Part shown: piece by piece, positions 45,548 through 56,406 of the stretch
Position numbering within the stretch: the stretch's first letter is position 1
Layout: every line of letters begins with the position of its first letter
NCBI GenBank assembly: GCA_963691655.1
Contig: OY829326.1
Location: 86,359,235-86,423,234 of the forward strand
Source of the DNA: Toxonevra muliebris
Taxonomy: Eukaryota; Arthropoda; Insecta; Diptera; Pallopteridae
DNA length: 64,000 nucleotides
Reading direction: 5' to 3'
Position numbers and translations under genes: made by a program
Notes under the pieces: generated by a model
What the model was told of the DNA's origin: nothing
The model's input: only the letters and a program-made list of their open reading frames with translations
Database searches by the model: none

Positions 45548-46498
45548 CCCAGAGCGAACCGCGCTGAACTATAATATAAGCTTTTTTTCGTTTTCTACTA
45601 AATACAATCTCATTTCGAAGGAAAAAGAATTAAAAAAAAATTTTTGTTCACTAGTTATCAATGGTACACATATGTATACTTTGTCTGTTAGCGCTGTAAA
45701 AAGTTTCTGTTTTTACTGAATTAAGTTTATAAATGAATATATAAAAACGATGATAAAAACGAAATAACTTCCATATTTCAATAACGTAAATTTTTTAAAA
45801 ACTCATAACTTATCAAATAAACTTCATACAAAAAAATAAAATTGTGTGTCTACATTCATATTTGCTAGAAGACTGAATTTCAGGATCTCACTTTTTTTGT
45901 ATAAGTATACAGAACGGTAGTGGTAGTTTTCTTTCAATATCTCTATTCAGTGAAGATATTTGGAATCAAATCTGGAATTCTTGGTTATGATTTCAAATAT
46001 TAGTAGCTTATATAGGATATTGAAAGATTAAGAACTTTCACTAAGGTCACTGATGAGGAATCGTGGCGGATTCCGATACGGCCGTCTGATTTTCCCGTCT
46101 CTGTATACACTGTTGTTGTGATGACTATACATACACGTTCTTTAAGCCTGTTACACATTTTTTAATATAGTTTCTATAGTTTTGCTTTATAGTAAATTTT
46201 CCTTTTTTTTTTGCATGAACAGCCAAAGTACACATTTGTGTACTTACTGTTTCAAAGCGAATAGCACATTACCTTAAAACTGAAATGCATAAATTTCTTG
46301 ACACCATAATTAAACATTATTTTCACTTTACGTTTTTATAAAATTTTATAAACAATGACTTATTAATTTACCTACAAAAAACTCCTTTTTTCGTGATATT
46401 GCTTTAATTTGGACTTAAAAAAATGCGCATTAAACCATATTTTTTTTTTTAATAACTAGATAATATTTTAAGAGGAATAAATAAATACTAAATACTTT
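45548..46498. mobile_element. 951-bp insertion in element A with 7-bp duplication
   Basis: Flanked by TTCAGTG (45541-45547) and TTCAGCG (46499-46505), one mismatch. The element A frame continues FS|EEVKTC across it. It contains an F1 arm (45925-46135) and AT-rich sequence with TACACATATGTATACT-like palindromes. Its ends are not clearly inverse. Confidence 0.65.
45925..46135 (+). repeat. F1 repeat, copy c
   Basis: Contains TCTCTATTCAGTGAAGATAT, TAGGATATTGAAAGATTAAG, GATGAGGAATCGTGGCGGAT and TGTTGTTGTGATGACTA in the F1 order, single arm plus loop. Confidence 0.75.
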
Positions 46499-47235
46499 TT
46501 CAGCGAAGAGGTTAAAACATGTGTTAACTCCGGCTCTGATAACATTTCAGAATGTATTCTGAAAGAATGTTTCCAATAACTTATGGATACCATCTCTCCT
46601 CTATCTAACTATTACAATGTGGCCATTTCCCCGACGTTTGGAAGATCTCATGCATTATTCCGCTACACAAGTCTGGAAGTAATTCTTTAATTAATAACTA
46701 CCGTGTCATAGCAAAACTCAGTGCCATTCCCAAACTTTTTTTTAACAAATTATTTGCTCTCAAATCCGCTTCAATCTTTATAAATCTATTTCACCTTTTC
46801 AACTCCGCAAATCGACAACATCTAACCTTGTAGATTTCACTTCAAGAGTAATTGAAGGCTTTGCCAATGGATTAAAAACTGATGTTGTATACACAGGCTT
46901 TAGTAAGTCTTTTGACGTAGTAAATCATAACTTGCTTTTGCTTAAATTACATAACAGTGGTTTTCCGCCACATTTATTTAAATGAATTACTTCTTACCTT
47001 GCAAATCGAACACAAAGGCTGTAAATCTAATAGCTTTCCTGTTACTTCTGGCGTCCCTCAGGGGAGCCACCTTGATCCCATTCTTTTCTTACTCTTTGTA
47101 GACGATTTATCTAATGTTTTCAACACTGTAAAATTTCAATGTAGGCTGATGTTAAATTATTTTATACTTTGACTAATATTGATGACCCTGAATTACTACA
47201 AAATTACTTAAATCAACTAAATAGTTGGTGTAGCT

Positions 47236-48132
47236 CCAAGACAAACGAAGGAGTTGGGGCAGGAGTGTACGGGGTTAGAACAAAAAAATATATTTATGCT
47301 GGTATGGGCACTGGTAATTCAGTTTTCCAAGCCGAGGTGTATGCCATTGAGCTCTGCCTGAGAGAGTATGAAAACAGATCTGTGCACAACAAGAACATTT
47401 ACATACACTCTGACAGCAAAGCGGCTCTTACGCTAACTGCATATAAAATTACCTCCAAACTAGTTTGGGACTGCCTACAGCTTCTAATCTGTCTAGGTTC
47501 TCACAACAGAGTACAACTCATTTGGGTGCAAGAGCATAGAGGACATGTGGGCAACGAAATGGCGGACCAACTTGCAAGGAAAGGCTCATCCAGTGAATTC
47601 AATGGATCACGACCATTCTGCGGTCTACCATGGAGTTCCGTTAAAATTATTTTTAAAAATTGGCTGGACAGTAACTCGCTACAATACTGGAGGGAAACCC
47701 CCGGTAACATGCCAAAGATCTGTCAACGCAGAACTAAACAATTGCTTAATTTAAGCAGGAATCAAATCCGAATTGCTACAGGGTTCTACACAGGGCATTT
47801 TAGGGTCAATAAACAATTATCGAACTTGGGTCTAGCACAAGACGATACGGGTCGAATATGTAACCAGGAGGAAGAAACAGCAGAACATATTTTATGCCAT
47901 TGTGAAGGTCTAATGAAGACCCGATTTCGTTACTTAGAAAATTCTATCCTACAATCGCAAGACATTGCGAATAATTCTCCTAAAGAGATATTAAATTTCC
48001 TCAAAGGAAATAAACTCATAGGAGAACTATTAATACAATAAATTCTTGAGGTATCTCACAATAGGCTCTAGATGGCCGCAGTGATCTGGGAACTTAATGC
48101 CCACCTCCCTATTAATCTAATGTAATCTAATC
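47236..48132 (+). mobile_element. 5'-truncated RNase H-bearing non-LTR element B inside A
   Basis: 897 bp between TGGTGTAGCT (47226-47235) and TGGTATAGCT (48133-48142), a 10-bp duplication with one mismatch. It begins inside the RNase H domain (severe 5' truncation, as expected of target-primed insertion). It ends in TCTAATGTAATCTAATC, a short TAATC-rich tail instead of poly(A). Confidence 0.9.
47238..48041 (+). pseudogene. Element B RNase H and C-terminal region (intact frame)
   Basis: Reads TNEGVGAGVYG, NSVFQAEVYAIELCLREYEN (Glu), IYIHSDSKAALTLTA (Asp), HRGHVGNEMADQLARKG (His/Asp). It then reads IATGFYTGHFRVNKQLSNLG and CNQEEETAEHILCHCEG (the C-terminal Cys-His motif). It has no stops until TAA at 48039-48041 and so looks recent. 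The first RNase H Asp (DGS) is lost with the truncation. The frame happens to be open with element A upstream, giving a 290-codon chimeric ORF from 47169; I regard this as coincidental. Confidence 0.85.
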
Positions 48133-48213
48133 TGGTATAGCTTAAACCTAATTAAGCTGAATTTAAATAAATGTAAGCAAATGTCCTTTTCGCGTAAGCC
48201 TCCTTTATTATTT

Positions 48214-48451
48214 CTGTGGCAATAAGGAATAACAGCTAAACTCAAAAGTCGACTAAAAACCTGTTGCGTATTTTTCATTATAAAACCCAAAATATTGAAA
48301 GTTCTTAAATAATTATTGGAGTTTAATTAATAAAAAACTATGGAGACTGCAAAAACTTTTTGAAAACTTTCAACATTTATAAAATAATATAAAATACGCA
48401 GCAGGTTTTTATTCGACTTTTGAGTTTATCTGTTATTACTTATTGCCACAG
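48214..48451. mobile_element. MITE, 238 bp, in element A
   Basis: Inverse ends of ~60 bp: CTGTGGCAATAAGGAATAAC..., then AACTCAAAAGTCGA and TGCGTATTTT, mirrored at the right end. ATTT is duplicated (48210-48213 and 48452-48455). Excision on paper restores PLLFNYKID in element A. A right-arm piece is repeated at 49119-49182 by the later tandem duplication. Confidence 0.85.
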
Positions 48452-49808
48452 ATTTAACTATAAAATTGATAATTATGAGCTTGAAATTGTTTCAGCATTT
48501 GTGGATCTAGGTGTTACTATGGATCCCAAACTTTGTTTTATTACACACATTTACAAAATTATTAATGAGGCTTCTAGTGTACTAGGATTCATTAAACGCT
48601 GGGCGAAAGAATTTGATGATCTATATGTTACCAAACTATTATATGTTTCTTTAGTACGCCCAATATTAGAGTATGCCTCAATAGTTTGGTGTCCATATTA
48701 TGCCTTATAATCGGTCCAAATGCAATTTCTTTTCTGCTTACGTGATTTACCATGGAACCCGAATTTAAACCTTTCATTGTATGAAAACCGTTTAAAACTA
48801 ATTGCATGCATTACCGTCTTTTTACCCGCGTAGAACTATGTTAAATTCAACATTCAAACTTAAACTTTTTCAGGGCAATATTAATAGCACTTATCTTTTA
48901 AGCAAGCTAAATATCAATATAGCTACGTACTCTACAAGGAACTATACTTTATTACGTTTGGAAACTTATAATATTGGGAGTATGAATGTATAAACTCGTA
49001 ATTGTGACTAACTTCATATCTATCATACGCGCCATTTTTTTTGACATTGACAGCTATTCTATCACAAGTACCTGTCTTTTGGATTTTATCATATACCTGT
49101 CATTTTGGGATTTATAATATAAAATACGCAGCAGGTTTTTATTCGACTTTTGAGTTTAGCTGTTACCCCTTATTGCCACAGATTTAACTATAAAATTGAT
49201 AATTATGAGCTTGAAATTGTTTCAGCATATGTGGATCTAGTGTTACTATGGATCCCAAACTTTGTTTTATTACACACATTTGCAAAATTATTAATAAGGC
49301 TTCTAGTGTACTAGGATTCATTAAACGCTGGGCGAAAGAATTTGATGATCCATATGTTACCAAACTATTATATGTTTCTTTAGTACGCCCCATATTAGAG
49401 TATGCCTCAATAGTTTGGTGTCCATATTATGAGTGCCATGAAAATGCCTTATAATCGGTCCAAAAGCAATTTCTTTTCTGCTTACGTGCTTTACCATGGA
49501 ACCCGAATTTAAACCTTCCATTGTATGAAAACCGTTTAAAACTAATTGCATGCATTACCGTCTTTTTACCCGCGTAGAACTATGTTAAATTCAACATTCA
49601 AACTTAAACTTTTTCAGGGCAATATTAATAGCACTTATCTTTTAAGCAAGCTAAATATCAATATAGCTACGTACTCTACAAGGAACTATACTTTATTACG
49701 TTTGGAAACTTATAATATTGGGAGTATGAATGTATAAACTCGTATTTGTGACTAACTTCATATCTATCATACGCGCCATTTTTTTTTGACATTGACAGCT
49801 ATTCTATC
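48384..49808 (+). repeat. Tandem duplication of ~680 bp
   Basis: 48384-49063 and 49114-49808 are near-identical. Each contains the right arm of the MITE, the same element A segment (ELEIVSA..ETYN) and the first ~90 bp of the mariner. A 50-bp spacer lies between them and itself contains an ACCTGTC-TTT-GGATTTA doublet. The second copy has 15 bp (GAGTGCCATGAAAAT) missing from the first. Confidence 0.95.
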
Positions 49809-50986
49809 TCGAAAAGCGCCAAAGATTTAACTATAAGAATTGATCTGACAAATAATTTTCATAATTTTACAAAAGTGTTTTACTATAGCTGAAAATGTCG
49901 AATTTCGTGCCAACAAAACAACATTTGCGGGAAGTTTTAATTTGCTTCTTCCATTTAAAGAAAAACGCAACTGAAGCACATCGTTTACTCACTGAAGCTT
50001 ATCCTAACTGTGCTTTAGACGTTAGAATGTGTCAGGTGTGGTATGCCCGTTTCAAAAGTGGTGATTTTGATGTTGAAGACAGGGAACGTTCAGGCGGCCC
50101 GAAAAAGTTCGAAGATGAAGAATTGAAGGCATTACTCGAAGAAGATTCATGTCAAACACAACAAGAACTTGCAGAATCTTTAGGAGTTGATTAATCAACC
50201 ATTTATAAACAATTAAAAGCATTGGGAATGATTCAAAAGCAAGGACATTTGGTGCCGTACGAATTGAAGCCGAGAGACGTCGAACGACGATTTTTCACAT
50301 GTGAACTGCTGATTGAACGACAGAAAATAAATCGTATTGTGACTGGCGATGAAAAGTGGATACGTTACGATAACCCAAAGCGTAAAAAATCATGGGGACC
50401 GCCCGGACATGCATCAACATCAACGGCAAAGCCGAACATCCATGGATCCAAGCTCATGCTGTGTATTTGGTGGGGTATGAAAGGTGTCGTGTATTATGAG
50501 CTGTTGAAACCGAATGAAACTATCACTGGCGACTACAATTAATGCGTTTGAGCTGAGCATTAAAGGATAAGAGGCCAGAATATAAGAATAGACACGACGA
50601 AGTTATTCTTCAGCACGACAATGCTCGGCCGCATGTTGCAAGGCAAGTAAAAACATACTTGGAAACGCTGAAATGGGAAGTGCTACCCCACCCTCCATAT
50701 TCTTCAGACATTGCTCCTTCTGATTACCACTTGTTCCGATCGATGACACATGGCCTGGCTGAACAGCACTTCCGTTCTTTCGAAGAACTCAAAAAATGGG
50801 TCGATTCGTGGATAGCCTCAAAAGATGAGGAGTTCTTTCGACGCGGAATCCGTATGCTACCAGAAAGATGGGAAAAGGTTGTGGCTAACGATGGACAATA
50901 CTTTAAAGAATAAATGTATAATCACTTTTTCACAATAAATGACCAAATTACGAAAAAAATACGAGTTTATACATTCATACTCCCAA
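49718..50986 (+). mobile_element. mariner transposon, 1269 bp
   Basis: Perfect 30-bp inverse ends beginning TTGGGAGTATGAATGTATAA, TA duplication at 49716-49717 and 50987-50988. It sits in element A between Asn and Asn-Lys-Tyr codons without frame loss. The first 90 bp also occur at 48974-49063 through the tandem duplication. Confidence 0.95.
49895..50913 (+). pseudogene. mariner transposase, inactivated
   Basis: Begins MSNFVPTKQHLREVLICFFH. HTH region EAHRLLTEAYPNCALD and RERSGGPKKFEDEELK. Catalytic D,D34D triad visible: [35 protein letters not shown] and SSDIAPSDYHLF (34 residues between the second and third Asp). Ends NDGQYFKE and TAA. Inactive: a stop at 50192, a small deletion after IERQK, a frameshift near 50540 and another in-frame stop soon after. 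Closest by memory to the mellifera/capitata-type mariners. Confidence 0.9.
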
Positions 50987-51120
50987 TAATAAATACTTAA
51001 AATTTGAACCTTTTAATAATGCCTGTCTTGATTTTTAATAAAGTTTATCATTTAATAAATTTTTCAGTTTCGCTTTCGATTAAACATAAAATTCTTTCTG
51101 AAATTAACAATTAATTCTCT

Positions 51121-51630
51121 CCACTATCCAGCCATTTTGTGCTTGGTGGAGATCTCTCCCCTCGCGTTTTTGCTACTGTACGCGCTTCTGTTAAGTGATC
51201 CGGGTCAATCTACTATTGTAACCCATTCGTAGTTAGGAGCGCCCCTCGGTCGGCTGGGCGGGAGGTAAGCGTGGGATGGGTCGAAAGGAAAAATGAAAGC
51301 CTATGACTTATTATTGTAAAAAACAAATTTATGAAAGCTTATATTTATAAAAAATTAATTGATTTATACGCTGGAGCTAAATTCAGTTGTGCTTTGTTGT
51401 AAAAAGAAATTCTTTAAAAACCCCAACAAATACCATACTTTTTGTAGAAAGAAAAAATATTAAAAGCAAATATAAAAGAGTGCGGAGTCGACAATAGTTT
51501 GTGAAGGAGTAAGAGTGAAAGTGGATATATAATGAAGTCATTTTAAATTCTTTCGTAATCAACTTGACTTGCGCACGTGCACACTAATAAAATTTATAAT
51601 TTACACATTTCAGTATACTTTAGTAGAAGA
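51121..51630. other. 3' flank of element A, GC-richer patch
   Basis: 51120-51290 is GC-rich (GCGCCCCTCGGTCGGCTGGG) and probably the 3' UTR of element A. The rest is AT-rich with no feature. Confidence 0.4.
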
Positions 51631-51639
51631 ATTGTTGAT

Positions 51640-52480
51640 TTTGGTTGTAATGGGCAAAAATATGAGCTCTACTCTCAAAGAGAAACGTCATTTGGAAAAC
51701 TTTCTGGAATCTTGGGAGTATTGCAGAGGTCGTGGAAGCGCCAGCTTTTTAACGTAGAAAAGTAGTCAATGAGATAAGGTACTACAAAAAATTCAAATCT
51801 TTTCACTACTATTTCACTATAAACACTCAAAACGTCTCTAGCTGAAGACAGGTACTTGTTAGGTTAAGCAAAACTAAAGCTTTCTTATTTTTCTTCAAGA
51901 TAAGATCACAAATGGACTTAGATTTCAATTCGAAAATATCAGTCAGATCTATATGCAAGCGATTGCCGAAAAAAAAAATATTTTGACGAATTGGTAGACG
52001 TAAGCCCAACGTTCCAAAAAATATATTGCGCAGCGCATTCAGTTAGCTAAACGATATCTCCACTAATACCAGAGTTTGGAACGATAAATCCAAATTAATT
52101 GTGCTTGGAATCACGGATAGCCCTTTGTTAGATGCCCACAAAATACTGAGCTTGATCCAAAATTTTCTAAAAAAAAAAACTGTGAAACATGGGGTCCTTG
52201 TGTAATGGTTTGGTGGTGTTTCACTTCATCTGGAGTTGTTTCAATTGTTTAAATCGAAAGCAAAATTACTGGAGAAATGTACAGGTCATCCTAAAAAATC
52301 GTCTCCGAGAATACGGTGAAAATTTACCTTTGGTTTGGATCTTTCAGCATGGCAACAACCCGAAACATATATATCGGGTCGTTAAATCTTGGCCAAATGA
52401 GAACAAAATAAAAATTTTCGAGTGGCCAGCTCAAAGTCCTGATTTGAACCATATGGCCAATTTTTTGGTCTTTAACGTTA
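51640..52480 (+). pseudogene. Tc1-like (DD34E) transposase relic
   Basis: GQKYELYSQRETSFGKLSGI (HTH), KISVRSICKRLPKKKYF, then, with frame changes, KTVKHG, VVFHFIWSC, FQHGNNPKHIYRVVKSW (second Asp changed to Gly) and FEWPAQSPDLNHMANF (PIEN changed). The order and WPAQSPDLNP motif are diagnostic of Tc1. Multiple breaks. Confidence 0.75.
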
Positions 52481-54002
52481 CAGTCGTACGCATATTTTTG
52501 CAAATATATCAAACATATCCCATGAAACCAAATTTTACATGGACATAAAAATAGGCCTCAAGGCCTACATTTCGTGTGAACAAACTTTTTTTTTAACTTT
52601 TGTCGTTTCGAAGATATAACCAATTTTATGTGGTCGTCTTTAACGTTACATTTTTGGAAGTGAGTTTCGAGGTAGCTCTATATTTTGAAAAAAAATTAGC
52701 GAAAGTAGCAATGAAAAAACCTAAACTAAGGCACTATATTGAATATGAGGGATCAAGTAAAGTACTGAAATCAAAATAATACGAAAAAAATATTTATCTT
52801 GCACTTCTAAGACCCAAAATGTGCGGTCTTTAACGAAAAAGTCTATAACGTTACATAGCGGTTTTATTTTGGGAAACAAGAAAATATGATGCAATAAAAA
52901 ACTAAAAATTGCTAGAAGGTGAAAAAACAAATATTTATTGAAAATATCATCGCTCTGTTTGTTTTCACTGGCTTCCAAAAACCAATCACATTGTAGTGCT
53001 CTTAATCCGTAGTCACTCGCGCGGGGTCTATTTTGCAGTGTTACTTATAACACGAGCATTTCCGGTTTTTTTTCTGGGGAACTGATGAAACTACGTTTTT
53101 CTGAAAGCTTGGGTTGTATATAAAAAAGTAATTTCTCAGTTTTCACAGGCTGGCGATTTTAAGCGATTTTTTTCATTTTGAAGTTGCTGTTTTAGTCTAT
53201 GGTGGCGTCGGAGTAGTATCATTTCAATGCAAATATTTTTACCATCAAAAGGTCTTTCTGGGGGTTTTCGAGTACGAGGAATCTAAATCTGCGGTTTATT
53301 TTTACCAATAACGGCCGCTAGGGTGCGCTTTAGTGAAAAAAACATGAAATACTCCATATTTATAGGGTTTTTTCGGCTAAAAAGGTCATAAAATCAGATT
53401 AAGTGTACGTGATATTAATTTTTTTTTCTTTTCATTAACCATTTCCAGATCGACTGATGAAATTTAAAGTCTTGTTTTCTCAATTTTTTTTTATAAATTT
53501 CATACAAACTACATTAATTTTTATCTAAAAAATCAGTATATCATATTCTTGAATTAAATACAAAAACCAATACAAATCAGTACATTTTCCAGATATATAT
53601 AAATTTTTACTTTAAATTATAAGCTCACTTTATAAACTTATTAAGGCAAGTATATTTCTTTCCTTCCTCTAAAATGTGAACAATAATCTGAAAGTTCTTT
53701 CAGTGGAATAAAAAAATTTAAATTTACATTTTTTCTACAGTTGGAAATTTACAAACCCATTAAAATAATTCAAAATAAATAAAAATTTAATAAAAAGACC
53801 AAAAATGTTATTAAGATTACAAAACTCAGTGCTTAAATAATGCAAAATCCAAAAATAAGTTTGCGTACCGATTTCAGAATTTTAAAATCAGTACTTTAAA
53901 AAGAAAATCCAAAAAAATTTGTACATGTACTGACTAAATCAATACGTCTGGCTGCTTTATGCCCGGCTCAGTGGTTTCTGAGAACAGTAAATTATATTTT
54001 TA
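52481..54002. other. Interval without recognised gene
   Basis: GGTCTTTAACGTTACA occurs at ~52468 and, with small changes, near 52632 and 52825-52858. These are three same-strand copies within 400 bp beginning exactly where the Tc1 relic breaks off. The rest is AT-rich. Confidence 0.45.
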
Positions 54003-55186
54003 AGGAATGAAATCGAGAAAATCTTAACTTATATAAAATTCAATAATTTTTAAACGGATGATCTTAGAGTTTTTTTTTTTTATTTAATTGATAATATTTT
54101 ACAAATTACAGAAAAATATAACTTATAGTTCTAACCATTATTTATGAACTCGTGGACCTTTTTTGGTAAGCCTTCCATTAGAGATTTGATAGTTGTTTCA
54201 GACTCCTTTTTGGAACAGTTTGCCCATCTCCTTTTAAAATATTCGATATTTTGGGACACCTTTTTTGTGCTCTTTAAGTTTCTTTTTACAACAGCCCAAT
54301 ATCTCTCTACTGGCCTTAGCTCCGGACAATTTGGAGGATTGGCCTTTCTTGGTACAAAAACTATGTTATTACTTTGGTACCACTCCAGAGCTTTCTTGCC
54401 GTAGTGACATGATGTCAAATCGGGCCAAAAATATGTGGACACATTGTGCTCTCTTATGAAAGGAAGAAATCTTTTTTCAAACATTCTTTGATGTATATTT
54501 CGGTATTTATAGAGCCCACTGTAACAAATGACTAAATTGTTCTTCGACATTTCCTCGAGCTTCAGCAACATAAAAATTTTGACCCGGAAGCTGCGTAAAA
54601 TCTGCCAGTACATACGTTTCGTCGTCCATTATACAACATGAATATTTTTGTATGAAATTCGATTTTAATTTCCGAGCCCTACTTTTGTCGTCTAAATTTT
54701 TTGCAGCATTCCTGTTTGGAACTTTGTATGTTTTCAAACCTGCATTGGCTTTAACTTTTTGCACCAAATAGTCAGAGCACTGAGCTAACCGGGCAGCTTT
54801 TCTACCAGATGTGCTTGGAGATCTTTTCAATATGCTTTCTCTTTTCTTGGCTTTCCCAATATCATGTGGTCCTTGTTTTCTTCCCGAACCAGGTTTGCAA
54901 TCGATGGTCAAATTCTCCTGAAACTGTTTAATAACATTGGAAACAGTTTGATGGCAGACCTTCAATACCAATTTGGATTTTTTTAAAAATTTTTAATAAT
55001 TTTAAGACGTACTTCTTTTTCTTCACTCATTTTGATCAAACTCACTATAAATCAACATGTTTGTCATTAAAAATAACAACTGACATAATTTTCAAAAATA
55101 ACTAGATCAAAGAAATTTTTAAATTTTACACCCAAAAAAAAATTATTAGGTAAAACGTTTGTTAAGATTTTTTCAATCTCACTCCT
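54003..55186 (-). mobile_element. DD37E Tc1/mariner element T2, 1184 bp
   Basis: TA-flanked (54001-54002 and 55187-55188), with inverse ends AGGAATGAAATCGAGAAAA / TTTTTTCAATCTCACTCCT. It is the best preserved copy of the family in the window. Confidence 0.85.
54131..55030 (-). pseudogene. T2 transposase, one major break
   Basis: Minus-strand start MSEEKEV at 55030. HTH VCHQTVSNVIKQFQENLTID, CKPGSGRKQGPHDIGKAKK, second HTH GRKAARLAQCSDYLVQKVKA. Catalytic residues D (CCIMDDETYVLADFTQLPGQ), D (STYFWPDLTSCHYGKKALEW) and E (PPNCPELRPVERYWAVVKRN, 37 residues on) are all present. It ends PKKVHEFINNG. A deletion and frameshift near 54530, plus a stop in the first 20 codons, inactivate it. Confidence 0.85.
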
Positions 55187-55854
55187 TATAATAATATTAC
55201 GCGATTTTGGGAAAAATTTCGAGTTTTCGAGAATATGTATTTTATTTTTACTCAATCCTTGATTACTTTATTATTTTTGATCCGATTGCTATAGTTTTAT
55301 GCTTAAAATTTTTGTAATGAAATGGTCTATCGATTAAAAAAATAAAACTTCATATTTTGTGAGAAAGAAAACTTAACCCACGACTTGTGTGAAAACTTTT
55401 CAAAAAGCACACCTAAAATCAATTTTCAACATCTATATCTCAGTCAATAACAAACTTGGCAGCATTAATCGCTTAATTTAACTATATTTATATAACATAT
55501 AACTCAGATTGAAAGAAGGTATATGTAATGAGATATTAGCCTGTAATTGAAACAGTAACCTGAAAACCCGTTATTTTGTCATATCTCGAAAACTTACCCA
55601 TAGAAAAAAAAATTAATGTGCTTTTCGTGTTCAGCGACTTGGAATTAGTTTAGAAAACATACTTTGGTTCATGTTATATTTTCACTGTATTCCAGTGTAA
55701 TTGATGTTTAATAATAGTTATAATAGCTACGCCATCTGTTAGTTGAAACCGCACTCCATATTAATATAACAGCCTGTAAGTATGCTGTTCTATAATTACT
55801 GTATACGTAAATAAATAAGCGCTAATATTTTATATTATATTTATTTATATTTTA
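55187..55854. other. Interval without recognised gene
   Basis: AT-rich; no feature supported. Confidence 0.4.
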
Positions 55855-55995
55855 GATATTTCATATTGCATTGACATCCAGTTCTGAGCTATGTTTACAG
55901 TTTCAAGTCTCTAGGACATTGGGAAGTTAGTTTAAAATCTATTGCAAAGCTCCATCCGAACAGACAGACAGACACCATTGAAAGCGAGTTGATAT
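55855..55995 (+). repeat. Dispersed repeat R3, copy 2
   Basis: Plus-strand partner of 2035-2185, with GAACAGACAGACAGACACCA and TTGAAAGCGAGTTGATATTA. Confidence 0.7.
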
Positions 55996-56224
55996 TAAGT
56001 TGGTAAAAAATACAAGAAACAGAAAACCAGCTGCCTCGGAAGCTCAAGAAAACCTTCAAAAAATCCGACTTAACAGTTTGGTTAAAAATATATTCTTCGC
56101 AAAGAACGACGTCGATTGCTTTATAGACGATAAGTCGTACTTTACTTTAGACGGTAACGAATGGCAAGGGGAGTATTATTTTGCAGGCAAAAGAGCTGCT
56201 GATGAAAAAGTAATACACAATTAA
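55996..56224 (+). pseudogene. Tc1/DD37E transposase internal fragment
   Basis: Reads AKNDVDCFIDDKSYFTLDGN then EWQGEYYFAGKRAADEK. IDD(E)-YFTLDGNEWQG is the first-aspartate region of a DD37E-like subfamily distinct from T1-T3. HTH and later motifs absent. Confidence 0.6.
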
Positions 56225-56406
56225 GTCATACATTTATGAGCAGAAGAATTTTAAAATAAAATATAATTGAAAAGAAATGAAACCAACCTTAAAATAAATA
56301 TAACGGTTTAATATTTAAATTATAAACGAAATAAACAGTTATAATGTCATATATGTAAAGTTTTTCCAAATTATCGTATGTCTATGGTTTAATTTGCGGT
56401 CATATA

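Larger units (their letters stand above)
45200..51120 (+). mobile_element. CR1/Jockey-like non-LTR element A, split by four insertions
   Basis: ORF2 pieces in order: KALYNGYINKVKDSLKR and FCNLLANFLG (45300-45460), VNSGSDNISECILKECFQ (46520), TGFSKSFDVVNHNLLLLKLH, SGVPQGSHLDPILFLLFVDD (47050; active-site FVDD), LLQNYLNQLNSWCS (47190), LNKCKQMSFSRKPP (48165), ELEIVSAFVDLGVTMDPKL, YVSLVRPILEYASIVWCPY, YSTRNYTLLRLETYN and FNKVYHLINFSVSLSIKHKI (51035). The gaps are insertions at 45548-46498, 47236-48132, 48214-48451 and 49718-50986. Removing each rejoins the reading frame. There is no RNase H of its own, and small frameshifts show it was already decaying. Confidence 0.85.

Noticed and set aside
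47169..48041. New 290-codon gene combining an RT thumb with RNase H
   Set aside because: The target duplication shows it is element B inserted into element A; the shared frame is coincidental unless other copies are found.
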